Below the pieces are notes generated by a model, which ran no database searches, was not told where the DNA came from, and saw nothing but the letters and a program-made list of their open reading frames with translations. A DNA stretch of 36,677 bases from a virus. Numbering within the stretch: position 1 is the stretch's first letter; each line of letters starts with the position of its first letter. The stretch lies in IMG/VR virus record IMGVR_UViG_3300025030_000279, positions 1 through 36,677 of that record. One strand, given 5' to 3'. Shown in pieces: positions 20,916-26,764 of the stretch. The translations under genes and the position numbers were made by a program.

Positions 20916-21868
20916 CCAAATCCTTCTCCATCTGTTGAGAGATAATATACCCATCGTCCTCTTTGAACGTCAGAAGTCCTTTTCTGTAGAGGTTGAGCGC
21001 TATCTGTTCGAGTTGCTTGTGTATCTGATTGTGCTTTCTCCTTGAAAGAACACACAAGTTCTTTGCGTGGTTGTTCTGTCTGTTCCCGTCGATATGATGT
21101 ACCACTTCTCCCTTCTGAAGTGTTCGACCATACTTCTGCTCTGCTATCAGTGTGTGCCTCGACACTCGTTTCCCTTTGGAGTTGAAGCAACTCTCGTAAG
21201 TCGACTTCTGTCTGAACCTTGAAGAAGTGTCTATGTGCAATTCCTTCATTCGCGCGTGCAATCTTCTCCACCCTACTCCTAAAGTCTTCGCGGCTTTCCT
21301 GAGAGATTTCTGTTCTCTCCAAGTTGTCAATAGCAATTCTTTTGAAAGTGTCTCTATCGATATAATTTTTCTCAAAGTTCACACCTCGTTCCGATAATAA
21401 CAATTCTATCTCTTCGATGGGGGGCACCGACAGCACTTGCAGGGAAACAATGATACTCTGCATCATACCCGATCGCGGCAAGGTCGATGAGTACGGTATC
21501 GAGTCCCCGTTGAGTGAGCGCTGCCACGTTTTCAGCGAAGACGATGCGGGGTCGTAGAACGCTAATCGCTCTGAGGTAATGCTTCCAGAGGCCAGAACGA
21601 CTCCCCGATATGCCAACTCTCTTTCCAGCATTGCTGATGTCTTGGCAGGGGAATCCTCCGGTGAGCACGTCGATTCTCGGTACACTCGCAAAATCGATCT
21701 CCGTAATGTCGCCATATATCGTGGCGTCGGGCCAGTACTTCCGAAGGAAGGCTTGCGCGTGTGGGTCGCACTCGACGAACCAGACTGTCTCGAATCCTCC
21801 GGCTCTTTCGAGGCCGAGTTCGATGCCGCCAGTGCCGCTGAATAAGCTTCCGACTCTAAGTGTTCCAT
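20459..21868 (-). CDS. 469-codon alternate frame overlapping the split methyltransferase (uncertain coding)
   Basis: A frame open for 469 codons starts 4 nt after the methyltransferase N-part start and ends 1 nt before polB, overlapping the N-part, the HNH gene and the C-part in a different frame. Its ends carry sequences I recall from phage proteins of unknown function: LAFYDPASSSLKTWQRSLNG and TLPRSGMMQ near the start, and PTPVVRDFKG, then LNPAFVEWLMGFPIGWTEL at the end. The last string is the direct out-of-frame reading of the methyltransferase VADGV...RVDRIK motif. It may therefore be an overprinted gene or a constraint-driven shadow. The methyltransferase and HNH frames have clear catalytic motifs and are preferred. 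Confidence 0.3.
   Translation of the reverse strand: MEHLESEAYSAALAASNSASKEPEDSRQSGSSSATHTRKPSFGSTGPTPRYMATLRRSILRVYRESTCSPEDSPAKTSAMLERELAYRGVVLASGSITSERLAFYDPASSSLKTWQRSLNGDSIPYSSTLPRSGMMQSIIVSLQVLSVPPIEEIELLLSERGVNFEKNYIDRDTFKRIAIDNLERTEISQESREDFRSRVEKIARANEGIAHRHFFKVQTEVDLRELLQLQRETSVEAHTDSRAEVWSNTSEGRSGTSYRREQTEQPRKELVCSFKEKAQSDTQATRTDSAQPLQKRTSDVQRGRWVYYLSTDGEGFGWQIETIIYKLPPLVRITGETESQSLPTPTVADCFTDNLASSQQVGESKHSLSRAVLMVPTPVVRDFKGRSKYAQGGTHLGLAIMPTPTQKGCGNVRHYKETPLASSRLNPAFVEWLMGFPIGWTELSDSETQLYRNGRKQSAKQLKKRKED
20905..21375 (-). CDS. HNH homing endonuclease inserted in methyltransferase gene
   Basis: A 156-residue free-standing HNH endonuclease. An N-terminal helix-turn-helix-like segment (SLRKAAKTLGVGWRRLHARM) precedes a domain with KYGRTLQKGEVVHHIDGNRQ, then NNHAKNLCVLSRRKHNQIH, the H-N-H motif of phage endonucleases. 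The start is TTG 21375, with a well placed GAGGTG upstream; the preceding methyltransferase stop overlaps it (TTGA). The gene sits exactly between the two methyltransferase parts and uses a third reading frame. It is probably a selfish element that cuts uninterrupted copies of the methyltransferase gene. Confidence 0.85.
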   Translation of the reverse strand: MRKIISIETLSKELLLTTWREQKSLRKAAKTLGVGWRRLHARMKELHIDTSSRFRQKSTYESCFNSKGKRVSRHTLIAEQKYGRTLQKGEVVHHIDGNRQNNHAKNLCVLSRRKHNQIHKQLEQIALNLYRKGLLTFKEDDGYIISQQMEKDLDGK

Positions 21869-21872
21869 TCAT
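21372..21872 (-). CDS. Cytosine-C5 DNA methyltransferase, N-terminal part (split gene)
   Basis: A 166-residue product with motif I (VGSLFSGTGGIELGL), the acidic motif II/III region (ECDPHAQAFL...GDITEID), motif IV GGFPCQDIS with the catalytic Cys76, motif VI AENV (residues 113-116) and motif VIII VGAPHRRDRI. It stops six residues after motif VIII (GTRCEL). ATG 21872 follows GGTGAGG; ATG 21884 overlapping the upstream stop is an alternative. It lacks motifs IX and X, which the gene at 20445-20915 supplies. The enzyme would protect viral DNA from host restriction. Confidence 0.85.
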   Translation of the reverse strand: MNGTLRVGSLFSGTGGIELGLERAGGFETVWFVECDPHAQAFLRKYWPDATIYGDITEIDFASVPRIDVLTGGFPCQDISNAGKRVGISGSRSGLWKHYLRAISVLRPRIVFAENVAALTQRGLDTVLIDLAAIGYDAEYHCFPASAVGAPHRRDRIVIIGTRCEL

Positions 21873-21883
21873 ATCCCTCACCA

Positions 21884-22594
21884 TCAGATGAATTTACTCA
21901 TATTGTTTTGGTTCTTTTGTGTTGCTGTCCTCGTGTTCGACATCTCGACAAATTTCGGATTTATCTCACATCCAATAAATTTTCTACCGGTTTGTACCGC
22001 AGCCACGCCAGTAGTTCCCGAACCCATGAAGGGGTCGAAAACAACACCACCAATCGGGCATGAATTCTCAATAAACCGTCTGATAAGTTCGACAGGTTTC
22101 TGATTCGGATGAATGTTTTCTTCACCGCCAATATTCACATCAAACACCTTTTTATAATTTTGCAATTTTCGTGAGCCATCGAAATACACCCCTGGACTAC
22201 GAAGGAAAATAATATATTCCAACTCTGGACAGTACGAACTGTTCTTTGCAGGAATAGGATTCGTTTTTCTAATACAGAGAATGTCAAAGTGTAGCCCCCC
22301 CCTAACAGCCTCCGTAAGATACTTTGGAACCAATGTCTTATTACAGAAGAAATATGCGTTGACCTTGTCGCCCATCATACTAAGCATCGGCGGGATATAT
22401 TTATCAAAATCGAAGTGGTTCGTTTCAATGTCGATGATGTTTTGATATTTAACTTCACCGCGCCCAATACGATGGATTCCCCCACCCATCGCCTGAAATT
22501 CATATGGTGGATCACTAACTATTAAATCTACTTTTCCGTCGAACGATTTGATAAATTCGAGAGCGTCAACGTGGTGTGTTTTATTCGTCTCCAT
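21884..22594 (-). CDS. DNA adenine-N6/cytosine-N4 methyltransferase
   Basis: A 236-residue methyltransferase with the catalytic motif IV D28-PPY near the N-terminus, a central recognition region, HPNQKPVEL, and the AdoMet-binding motif I DPFMGSGTTGVAA near the C-terminus. That order (IV before I) marks the beta class. DPPY favours adenine-N6 modification, though N4-cytosine cannot be excluded. ATG 22594 follows GGTGA; GTG 22603 is less likely. No nuclease partner is next to it, so it is an orphan enzyme, probably for protection against host restriction. Its stop overlaps the next possible start. Confidence 0.9.
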   Translation of the reverse strand: METNKTHHVDALEFIKSFDGKVDLIVSDPPYEFQAMGGGIHRIGRGEVKYQNIIDIETNHFDFDKYIPPMLSMMGDKVNAYFFCNKTLVPKYLTEAVRGGLHFDILCIRKTNPIPAKNSSYCPELEYIIFLRSPGVYFDGSRKLQNYKKVFDVNIGGEENIHPNQKPVELIRRFIENSCPIGGVVFDPFMGSGTTGVAAVQTGRKFIGCEINPKFVEMSNTRTATQKNQNNMSKFI

Positions 22595-22599
22595 CTCAC

Positions 22600-22893
22600 T
22601 CACCGCATTGCTCCTATCTGTCGAAAGAAGCTCGTCTGCCCGTGTAGAATAGCGTCGATATCTCGCATAGGTAGCTTTGTCGTGTCGCGCAGATATGCCT
22701 TCATCACGTCACTATTGTAGCCGACAGCTTTGAGCGTCTTGAGAGCATTGGCTACCCGCTCGAGCTTCTGCTCCAGTTCTATCGCCGGATCGCTTTTTTC
22801 AAGAATCTTGATATCACCGCGCTCTGCCGATCTACGCAATGTGTTACTCCAACTCTGTGCCTCGTCTCCTTGTGTTTCTATAACGTATCTCAT
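22600..22893 (-). CDS. Hypothetical helical protein, 97 aa
   Basis: GGAGGAG precedes ATG 22893, which overlaps the stop of the upstream zinc-finger gene (ATGA). The protein is largely helical: a coiled coil (AIELEQKLERVANALKTLKA) followed by VMKAYLRDTTKLPMRDIDAI. No cysteines and no membrane segment. It lies between clamp-loader genes and methyltransferases, so a replication or DNA-binding accessory role is possible. No family recognised. Confidence 0.6.
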   Translation of the reverse strand: MRYVIETQGDEAQSWSNTLRRSAERGDIKILEKSDPAIELEQKLERVANALKTLKAVGYNSDVMKAYLRDTTKLPMRDIDAILHGQTSFFRQIGAMR

Positions 22894-23063
22894 AAGTACT
22901 CCTCCAGTGTTGTTGTCGGTTCAGTGTGTTCAATCTCTCGAATAGCGCGCCGCACATCTTTCAGTGTGATAACGTTATTCCTCTTTGCACAGTTCATACC
23001 GCATCCGCGCTGAACGGATTCAGCGGCACGAAGCGCCCGATTGCAGTACTTACATGAAGCCAT
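22890..23063 (-). CDS. Small zinc-finger protein, DUF6011-like, 57 aa
   Basis: ATG 23063 has GAGGG upstream. The product begins MASCKYCNRALRAAESVQRG and continues with CGMNCAKR, giving C4-x2-C7 and two further cysteines around a GxG turn. This is the pattern I associate with DUF6011-type zinc fingers in phage genes. The C-terminus is a charged helix (LKDVRRAIREIEHTE). It overlaps genes on both sides. Probably a small DNA- or protein-binding adaptor. Confidence 0.68.
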   Translation of the reverse strand: MASCKYCNRALRAAESVQRGCGMNCAKRNNVITLKDVRRAIREIEHTEPTTTLEEYL

Positions 23064-23511
23064 CGAGCCCTCGCGGTTTGGGTTTGTCTGCAATGAATTT
23101 GTACTTCGTTGCCTTGTCATATGCCACCCCGAGGGTCTTGCATTCCTTGTCGCTGAATCCTATCTTACGGTTCACCTCTTGGATATCAATGAGGTGTGTG
23201 ACCGTCTTGTTCTTCTCGTACTCCGCGCTCGACCATCGATAGTACTGCATGGCCTTCTCCTTGAAAAGGTCGTCATACGCGCTCGATTCGGCCTTTGTCC
23301 TCTTCGGATACTTGAAAAAGCCACCCTTACAGTTTACGGCAAGGAGGCTTATTACAATCTCCGGGCTTACTTTGAAAAATAAAAAATCAATATTCGAGCA
23401 CGCCTGTAGGTTTGACTCCTTCCCACTCATCCACCGAAGGAGTGGATAGGCAAACTTAGGGTCGACCTCTGTGAGTCTACCTGCGCAGAGCGATTTCCAA
23501 CTGTTGAACAT
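23050..23511 (-). CDS. Putative clamp-loader small partner (T4 gp62-like)
   Basis: A 153-residue protein directly downstream of the clamp-loader ATPase, in the order clamp, ATPase, this gene, as T4 genes 45-44-62. Segments LLRWMSGKESNLQACSNID, VSPEIVISLLAVNC, KGGFFKYPKRTKAES and EKAMQYYRWSSAEYEKN fit my recollection of the gp62 layout (start helix with NRxxS, LL pair, KRxxKW-like turn, YYxxS helix). T4 gp62 itself is diverged, so the call depends on synteny plus weak pattern. ATG 23511 has GGAGG only 3 nt upstream; TTG 23529 is an alternative. It overlaps the next gene by 14 bases. Confidence 0.5.
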   Translation of the reverse strand: MFNSWKSLCAGRLTEVDPKFAYPLLRWMSGKESNLQACSNIDFLFFKVSPEIVISLLAVNCKGGFFKYPKRTKAESSAYDDLFKEKAMQYYRWSSAEYEKNKTVTHLIDIQEVNRKIGFSDKECKTLGVAYDKATKYKFIADKPKPRGLDGFM

Positions 23512-23587
23512 GCGCCTCCAAGTCTTCAATCCGTTCGAGCAGATGCTTTTCGATGTGGTTGATCATATCTGTTTGTGTCAGTTTCAT
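23477..23587 (-). CDS. Tiny coiled-coil protein, 36 aa
   Basis: ATG 23587 overlaps the clamp-loader stop (ATGA). The 36-codon frame gives a heptad-patterned peptide ([20 protein letters not shown]). It overlaps the start of the gp62-like gene. Coupled starts at both ends make translation believable, but its short length leaves doubt. It may help pair subunits of the clamp loader or serve only to couple translation. Confidence 0.4.
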   Translation of the reverse strand: MKLTQTDMINHIEKHLLERIEDLEAHVQQLEIALRR

Positions 23588-24483
23588 TTCAACACCGCCA
23601 TAGTCTTGAGAAGGAAGTTCTCCACGATGATTTCCTTGCTGATGACGAAGTTAACCTTACTCACTGCGTCGGCCAGATTGTTCACGATCTGTGTGAATAC
23701 TGGGCCGGGCATCTGCTTCTTCACGATACAGAGGTCGACGATGTACGCGTGATACTCGTCGAGGAATACGTCGTATTCAACGTTCCCGTCAAGTAAAACT
23801 TGGCGGGCATCGATGAAGTTTTGTGCCTTTAGGAGACCATGGATAGTCTCTGGAAGCATCGATTCCTTATTCAAGTCCGACGGCTCTATCTGACGTCCGA
23901 GCTCATGAAGACGTTGTAATTGATTGATAGCCTTACGAACATCGCCATTACAACGCTTCGCTATCTCACAGAGTTCTACCGGCCCAATACGTACGCCTTC
24001 AGCGGCCACGATACGGTCAAGATACTTCGCTATGCTCTCACTGTCTGTCTCGAACTTGAAGACGGTAAATCGACTCTTGAGCGGCTCGATGATTTTGTTC
24101 TCATAGTTCGCCGTGGCGATAAACCGGCAGTTACTATGGTACGTCTCCATCATGTTCCTAAGACTCGTCTGCGCGTCCACAGTCAGTGCATCACACTCGT
24201 CGAGAAAGACGATTTTGACACCACCATTATGGCTCTTGGTCATTGCGAAGTTTTTGACCTTATCGCGGATCGTCTGAATTCCCCGCTCATCGGAAGCGTT
24301 CAATGTCAGTGTCTCTGCACCAGTCTTCGCAATGATTATCTTCGCCGTTGTCGTCTTCCCCGTTCCTGGTTTGCCAATAAAGAGAAAATGAGGAAGGTTG
24401 TCGAGGGAATTCTTAATCCCATCGGCAAGTCCCATAACATCTGCGAACTCCTTCGGTCGATACTTTTCGTTCCAGATAGCCAT
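23584..24483 (-). CDS. Clamp-loader ATPase, RFC small subunit (T4 gp44-like)
   Basis: A 299-residue AAA+ protein beginning [17 protein letters not shown], the RFC signature. Walker A is G37-KPGTGKT44, Walker B FLDECD (D95-E96), sensor 1 in ATANYENK, and the arginine finger lies in KSRF (residues 136-139; the cellular form is SRC). The C-terminal helical domain follows. It opens the sliding clamp in an ATP-dependent way together with a partner, probably the gene just downstream. GAGGTG precedes ATG 24483. The clamp gene is 9 bases upstream. Confidence 0.93.
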   Translation of the reverse strand: MAIWNEKYRPKEFADVMGLADGIKNSLDNLPHFLFIGKPGTGKTTTAKIIIAKTGAETLTLNASDERGIQTIRDKVKNFAMTKSHNGGVKIVFLDECDALTVDAQTSLRNMMETYHSNCRFIATANYENKIIEPLKSRFTVFKFETDSESIAKYLDRIVAAEGVRIGPVELCEIAKRCNGDVRKAINQLQRLHELGRQIEPSDLNKESMLPETIHGLLKAQNFIDARQVLLDGNVEYDVFLDEYHAYIVDLCIVKKQMPGPVFTQIVNNLADAVSKVNFVISKEIIVENFLLKTMAVLK

Positions 24484-24491
24484 GACGCACC

Positions 24492-25181
24492 TCAGTCATC
24501 GCTCACTTGGAGCGGAGCGGCAACGTATTGCACGCTATATTCTGGCGTTACCATCTTGAACATGACCGGATAATCGGTCTTCATACCGAATTCCACGGTG
24601 TTCTCAAGACATGAAAGTACATCGTTGACAGCATCGCCAAGGTGTACGACAGCGTTCGGTAGTGTCGTCGCGATCGTATCTGTTACGGTATCGAACGATT
24701 TACCACCCGTTGTGATATAGAGCTTCCCCTCCTCGACACGGAACTGTGTTTTCGTAGAGTCAACGATTTTTTTATTCTTCACGATGCTACGAAAGACGTC
24801 TGACGGCATGGTGACCGTGGCCTCCCATGTTCCCTTCGTCGTGGTCGTAAGCGCGTTATCTACGAAATCGGCGTCAGATAAGACATAATCAACCTGCTTC
24901 GTCGCATTGAAAATACTCAGCTTGTTCTTGTTGATCTGTATCTCAACGACCCCGGTGAAGAGGTTCAAGAGCTGTGAGAACATCCGCATATCCTTGATAT
25001 ACCATGATTGGTTCTCGCCGTCAACCGCGTTGAGAGTCGCGTACGCCGCCACGGTATTATCGATGCTACGATTGTACGCCCACATGCGGCCGTTCTCGAT
25101 GTGCACCGCAGCCGTTACTATGGCGTTGTTAAGCGTGGCTTTCGCCAAAAAAGGGGAGAGTCTTGATATGTCGATTTTCAT
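24492..25181 (-). CDS. Sliding clamp (PCNA/gp45-like)
   Basis: A 229-residue protein, close in size to T4 gp45 (228) and shorter than cellular archaeal PCNA. Two-domain clamp pattern: an N-terminal repeat with [20 protein letters not shown] and [19 protein letters not shown], and a C-terminal [20 protein letters not shown], the closing strands typical of PCNA-fold clamps. The neighbouring RFC-like ATPase confirms the role. It should give the viral PolB processivity. GGATGGTGA precedes ATG 25181. Confidence 0.82.
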   Translation of the reverse strand: MKIDISRLSPFLAKATLNNAIVTAAVHIENGRMWAYNRSIDNTVAAYATLNAVDGENQSWYIKDMRMFSQLLNLFTGVVEIQINKNKLSIFNATKQVDYVLSDADFVDNALTTTTKGTWEATVTMPSDVFRSIVKNKKIVDSTKTQFRVEEGKLYITTGGKSFDTVTDTIATTLPNAVVHLGDAVNDVLSCLENTVEFGMKTDYPVMFKMVTPEYSVQYVAAPLQVSDD

Positions 25182-25195
25182 TGTTCACCATCCGT

Positions 25196-25708
25196 TTATA
25201 CGAGTTTGACGTCGTAGAGGCGCTGTTCCTTCTTCGCGAGTTTTACATCCTCTTGGTATTTCACAGCGTCCTCCTGGTTGACGAAGTCCATCAGTTTCAT
25301 GAGGTTCGGGATTCTTTCGGTTGCATGGCCGCCATTCATGTTCCTCTTGATACTGACCTTCGCGCCCGTGAAGGTTCTATTATGCTCCTTTGCATACTTC
25401 ACAAGCACTCCGTCCTTACCGAAGAGCTTAAAGTAGAGCTCCCAGTTCGATACTGTGAAGATGCCGTTCACGCAGTGGATGTCGTAGCGTTTGACTTGGC
25501 CGTCCTTCTGCTTGACACCGATGTCGAACTCTTGGCCTTCGGTCGTCTTCCCGCGCGTCTTGTCGTTGCGGGCTATCTTTATGACCTCGAGGATCACCGT
25601 CTCGCCGACCTCTGGGTTCTTGATGTACGATTCGCCTGAGAAATCATCAAGACTCAAACCCGCGTCGATGTCCTGGGCGTTGTCAAAGTTTATTTGTTCG
25701 TCTGCCAT
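25196..25708 (-). CDS. Putative single-stranded DNA-binding protein
   Basis: A 170-residue protein at the head of the clamp operon. An acidic N-terminus precedes a beta-rich core (VGETVILEVIKIARNDKTRG; QKDGQVKRYDIHCVNGIFTV) that reads like an OB fold, then helical sequence with LKLMDFVNQEDAVKYQEDV. Position next to clamp genes and OB-like strands suggest an SSB, but no diagnostic motif is visible. GAGGAGG precedes ATG 25708, and a TATA box lies at 25784-25777. Confidence 0.5.
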   Translation of the reverse strand: MADEQINFDNAQDIDAGLSLDDFSGESYIKNPEVGETVILEVIKIARNDKTRGKTTEGQEFDIGVKQKDGQVKRYDIHCVNGIFTVSNWELYFKLFGKDGVLVKYAKEHNRTFTGAKVSIKRNMNGGHATERIPNLMKLMDFVNQEDAVKYQEDVKLAKKEQRLYDVKLV

Positions 25709-25753
25709 ATGGTTACCTCCTCAATATCCACCATCTGTGGGTGTGTGTTGAGT

Positions 25754-25784
25754 GTACTTTTTCTTTAGCATACTAATATATAAA
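25754..25784 (-). promoter_or_regulatory. Promoter of the clamp/clamp-loader operon
   Basis: Minus-strand ACATTTATATATT contains TTTATATA at 25784-25777. RNA would start near 25754, giving a leader of about 45 nt with GAGGAGGTAACC before ATG 25708. The box overlaps the 3' end of the preceding tiny Cys-rich gene, so this marks the start of a new transcription unit. Confidence 0.65.
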
Positions 25785-25786
25785 TG

Positions 25787-25897
25787 TTATCTTTTTATAA
25801 TTTTATAATTCTTCCACCAGTGCTGAACGCAGAGCCCCCCAAGGGCCGCATCAAGCCTACACGGTTCGCCGCACTTAGTGGTCGCGGAGCATTTCAT
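25787..25897 (-). CDS. Tiny zinc-finger protein, 36 aa (DUF5763-like)
   Basis: AAGGAG precedes ATG 25897, which overlaps the upstream stop (ATGA). The peptide begins MKCSATTKCGEPCRLDAALG and continues GLCVQHWW, so it has four cysteines and a His. C-x-A/S-x-T-x-x-G-x-P-C...C-x-x-H is the pattern of small zinc fingers found in many phage and archaeal proteins. A basic tail (YKIIKR) follows. It ends at the promoter of the clamp operon. Confidence 0.62.
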   Translation of the reverse strand: MKCSATTKCGEPCRLDAALGGLCVQHWWKNYKIIKR

Positions 25898-26190
25898 AGA
25901 TTCAACTCCTTCAAGATGCCATCGCGGTACTTTCTAATGCGTTCGTCTTTCTTACAAATATGGTTGTCCAGATATGCAGTCACCACTTCCTTCACTCGCT
26001 GCTTATCGCGACAGTGCTCTTGTACATCGTCAATGCTTATACATGGACCGAACGCGCCACAATTACTGCATCCCGCATCAACTTTGTGTTTCAGACTCGG
26101 ATATTGTTCTTCGAATGGTGTTGGTATATACGACGCTCCAGTTGGAACTCCTTCTTCGGTGCTGTCAAGTTGTTCGTCAAACGATGTCAT
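25894..26190 (-). CDS. Hypothetical protein with Cys cluster, 98 aa
   Basis: AGGAG precedes ATG 26190, which overlaps the stop of the upstream gene (ATGA). The product has an acidic N-terminus (TSFDEQLDSTEEGVPTG), then cysteines in GCSNCGAFGPCISIDDVQEH followed by another Cys, perhaps a metal site, and a charged helical end (KDERIRKYRDGILKELNL). It ends with the same ELNL peptide as its neighbour because both share a repeated ribosome-binding segment. Confidence 0.58.
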   Translation of the reverse strand: MTSFDEQLDSTEEGVPTGASYIPTPFEEQYPSLKHKVDAGCSNCGAFGPCISIDDVQEHCRDKQRVKEVVTAYLDNHICKKDERIRKYRDGILKELNL

Positions 26191-26435
26191 AGGTTCAACT
26201 CCTTCATTTTTCGGCAAGCAGGACATAACGGCGGGCGTTCGTTATCATATGTTGGAATTTCACACGTGCATAACTCCCGCATTGCCTTTCTCACGCGCGA
26301 TAATTCGTGCCTACGAATCTCATTCAACAACACCATAGCATCCTCTTTTGTTGTCGCGGTCTGTAGTGCCAGGACTATTTGCAAGTTCACTTCTTCGTTG
26401 CTCATCTTTAACTCGTAATCAGTTAGATACGCCAT
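26187..26435 (-). CDS. Small zinc-binding protein, 82 aa
   Basis: GGGAGGT precedes ATG 26435. A helical N-terminus (NEEVNLQIVLALQTATTKED) is followed by a Cys cluster, LCTCEIP and LCPACRK, giving C-x-C and C-x2-C as a probable zinc ribbon. The end reads KMKELNL; the 20 bp around this stop recur, with one mismatch, at the end of the next gene. Part of the chain of small coupled genes. Confidence 0.6.
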   Translation of the reverse strand: MAYLTDYELKMSNEEVNLQIVLALQTATTKEDAMVLLNEIRRHELSRVRKAMRELCTCEIPTYDNERPPLCPACRKMKELNL

Positions 26436-26447
26436 AACATACCTCCC

Positions 26448-26651
26448 TTATTTAGCACAGTTCCGAAAATGTTTTTTATGCACCGGAAGCATTTTACCAA
26501 GGAATATTTCTTTATGATTACTATTTCCCATCGGTTCGCGACACATATGACAGATAACTCTATAGACGAACGGCTTCCTGTTTAGTTTCCACGCTGCGAA
26601 CTCTAGTGAATGTTTCTCCTCGACAAACTGTTTATAGAGATTAGTTGTCAT
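26448..26651 (-). CDS. Small zinc-binding protein, 67 aa
   Basis: ATG 26651 follows GGTGG with 5-nt spacing and overlaps the stop of the 38-residue gene upstream. The product has a helical start (NLYKQFVEEKHSLEFAAWKL) and the cluster VICHMCREPMGNSNHKE plus HKKHFRNC, a C-x2-C ... H ... H-x3-C arrangement like a treble-clef or C2H2-type finger. A longer frame to 26798 would overlap two upstream genes and is not preferred. Confidence 0.6.
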   Translation of the reverse strand: MTTNLYKQFVEEKHSLEFAAWKLNRKPFVYRVICHMCREPMGNSNHKEIFLGKMLPVHKKHFRNCAK

Positions 26652-26764
26652 CCGTCCCACCGTTTGTTCTTCGGGTTGTAATGCGCGCGATACGTCCATT
26701 CTGCGTTGAGAGCTCTCGTAAGCTCGTAGAGTTCCACTGTTGTCATAGTTTCGATAGACTTCAT
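26648..26764 (-). CDS. Tiny hypothetical protein, 38 aa
   Basis: GGAGGTG precedes ATG 26764, which overlaps the primase-helicase stop (ATGA). The peptide begins MKSIETMTTVELYELTRALN and ends YNPKNKRWDG. Its stop overlaps the next start. No family recognised; the good ribosome-binding site and coupled overlaps on both sides support translation. Confidence 0.5.
   Translation of the reverse strand: MKSIETMTTVELYELTRALNAEWTYRAHYNPKNKRWDG

Noticed and set aside
22890-23120. N-terminal extension of the small zinc-finger gene to 23120
   Set aside because: The extension overlaps the gp62-like gene end in another frame, while ATG 23063 has a good ribosome-binding site and starts directly before the zinc finger.
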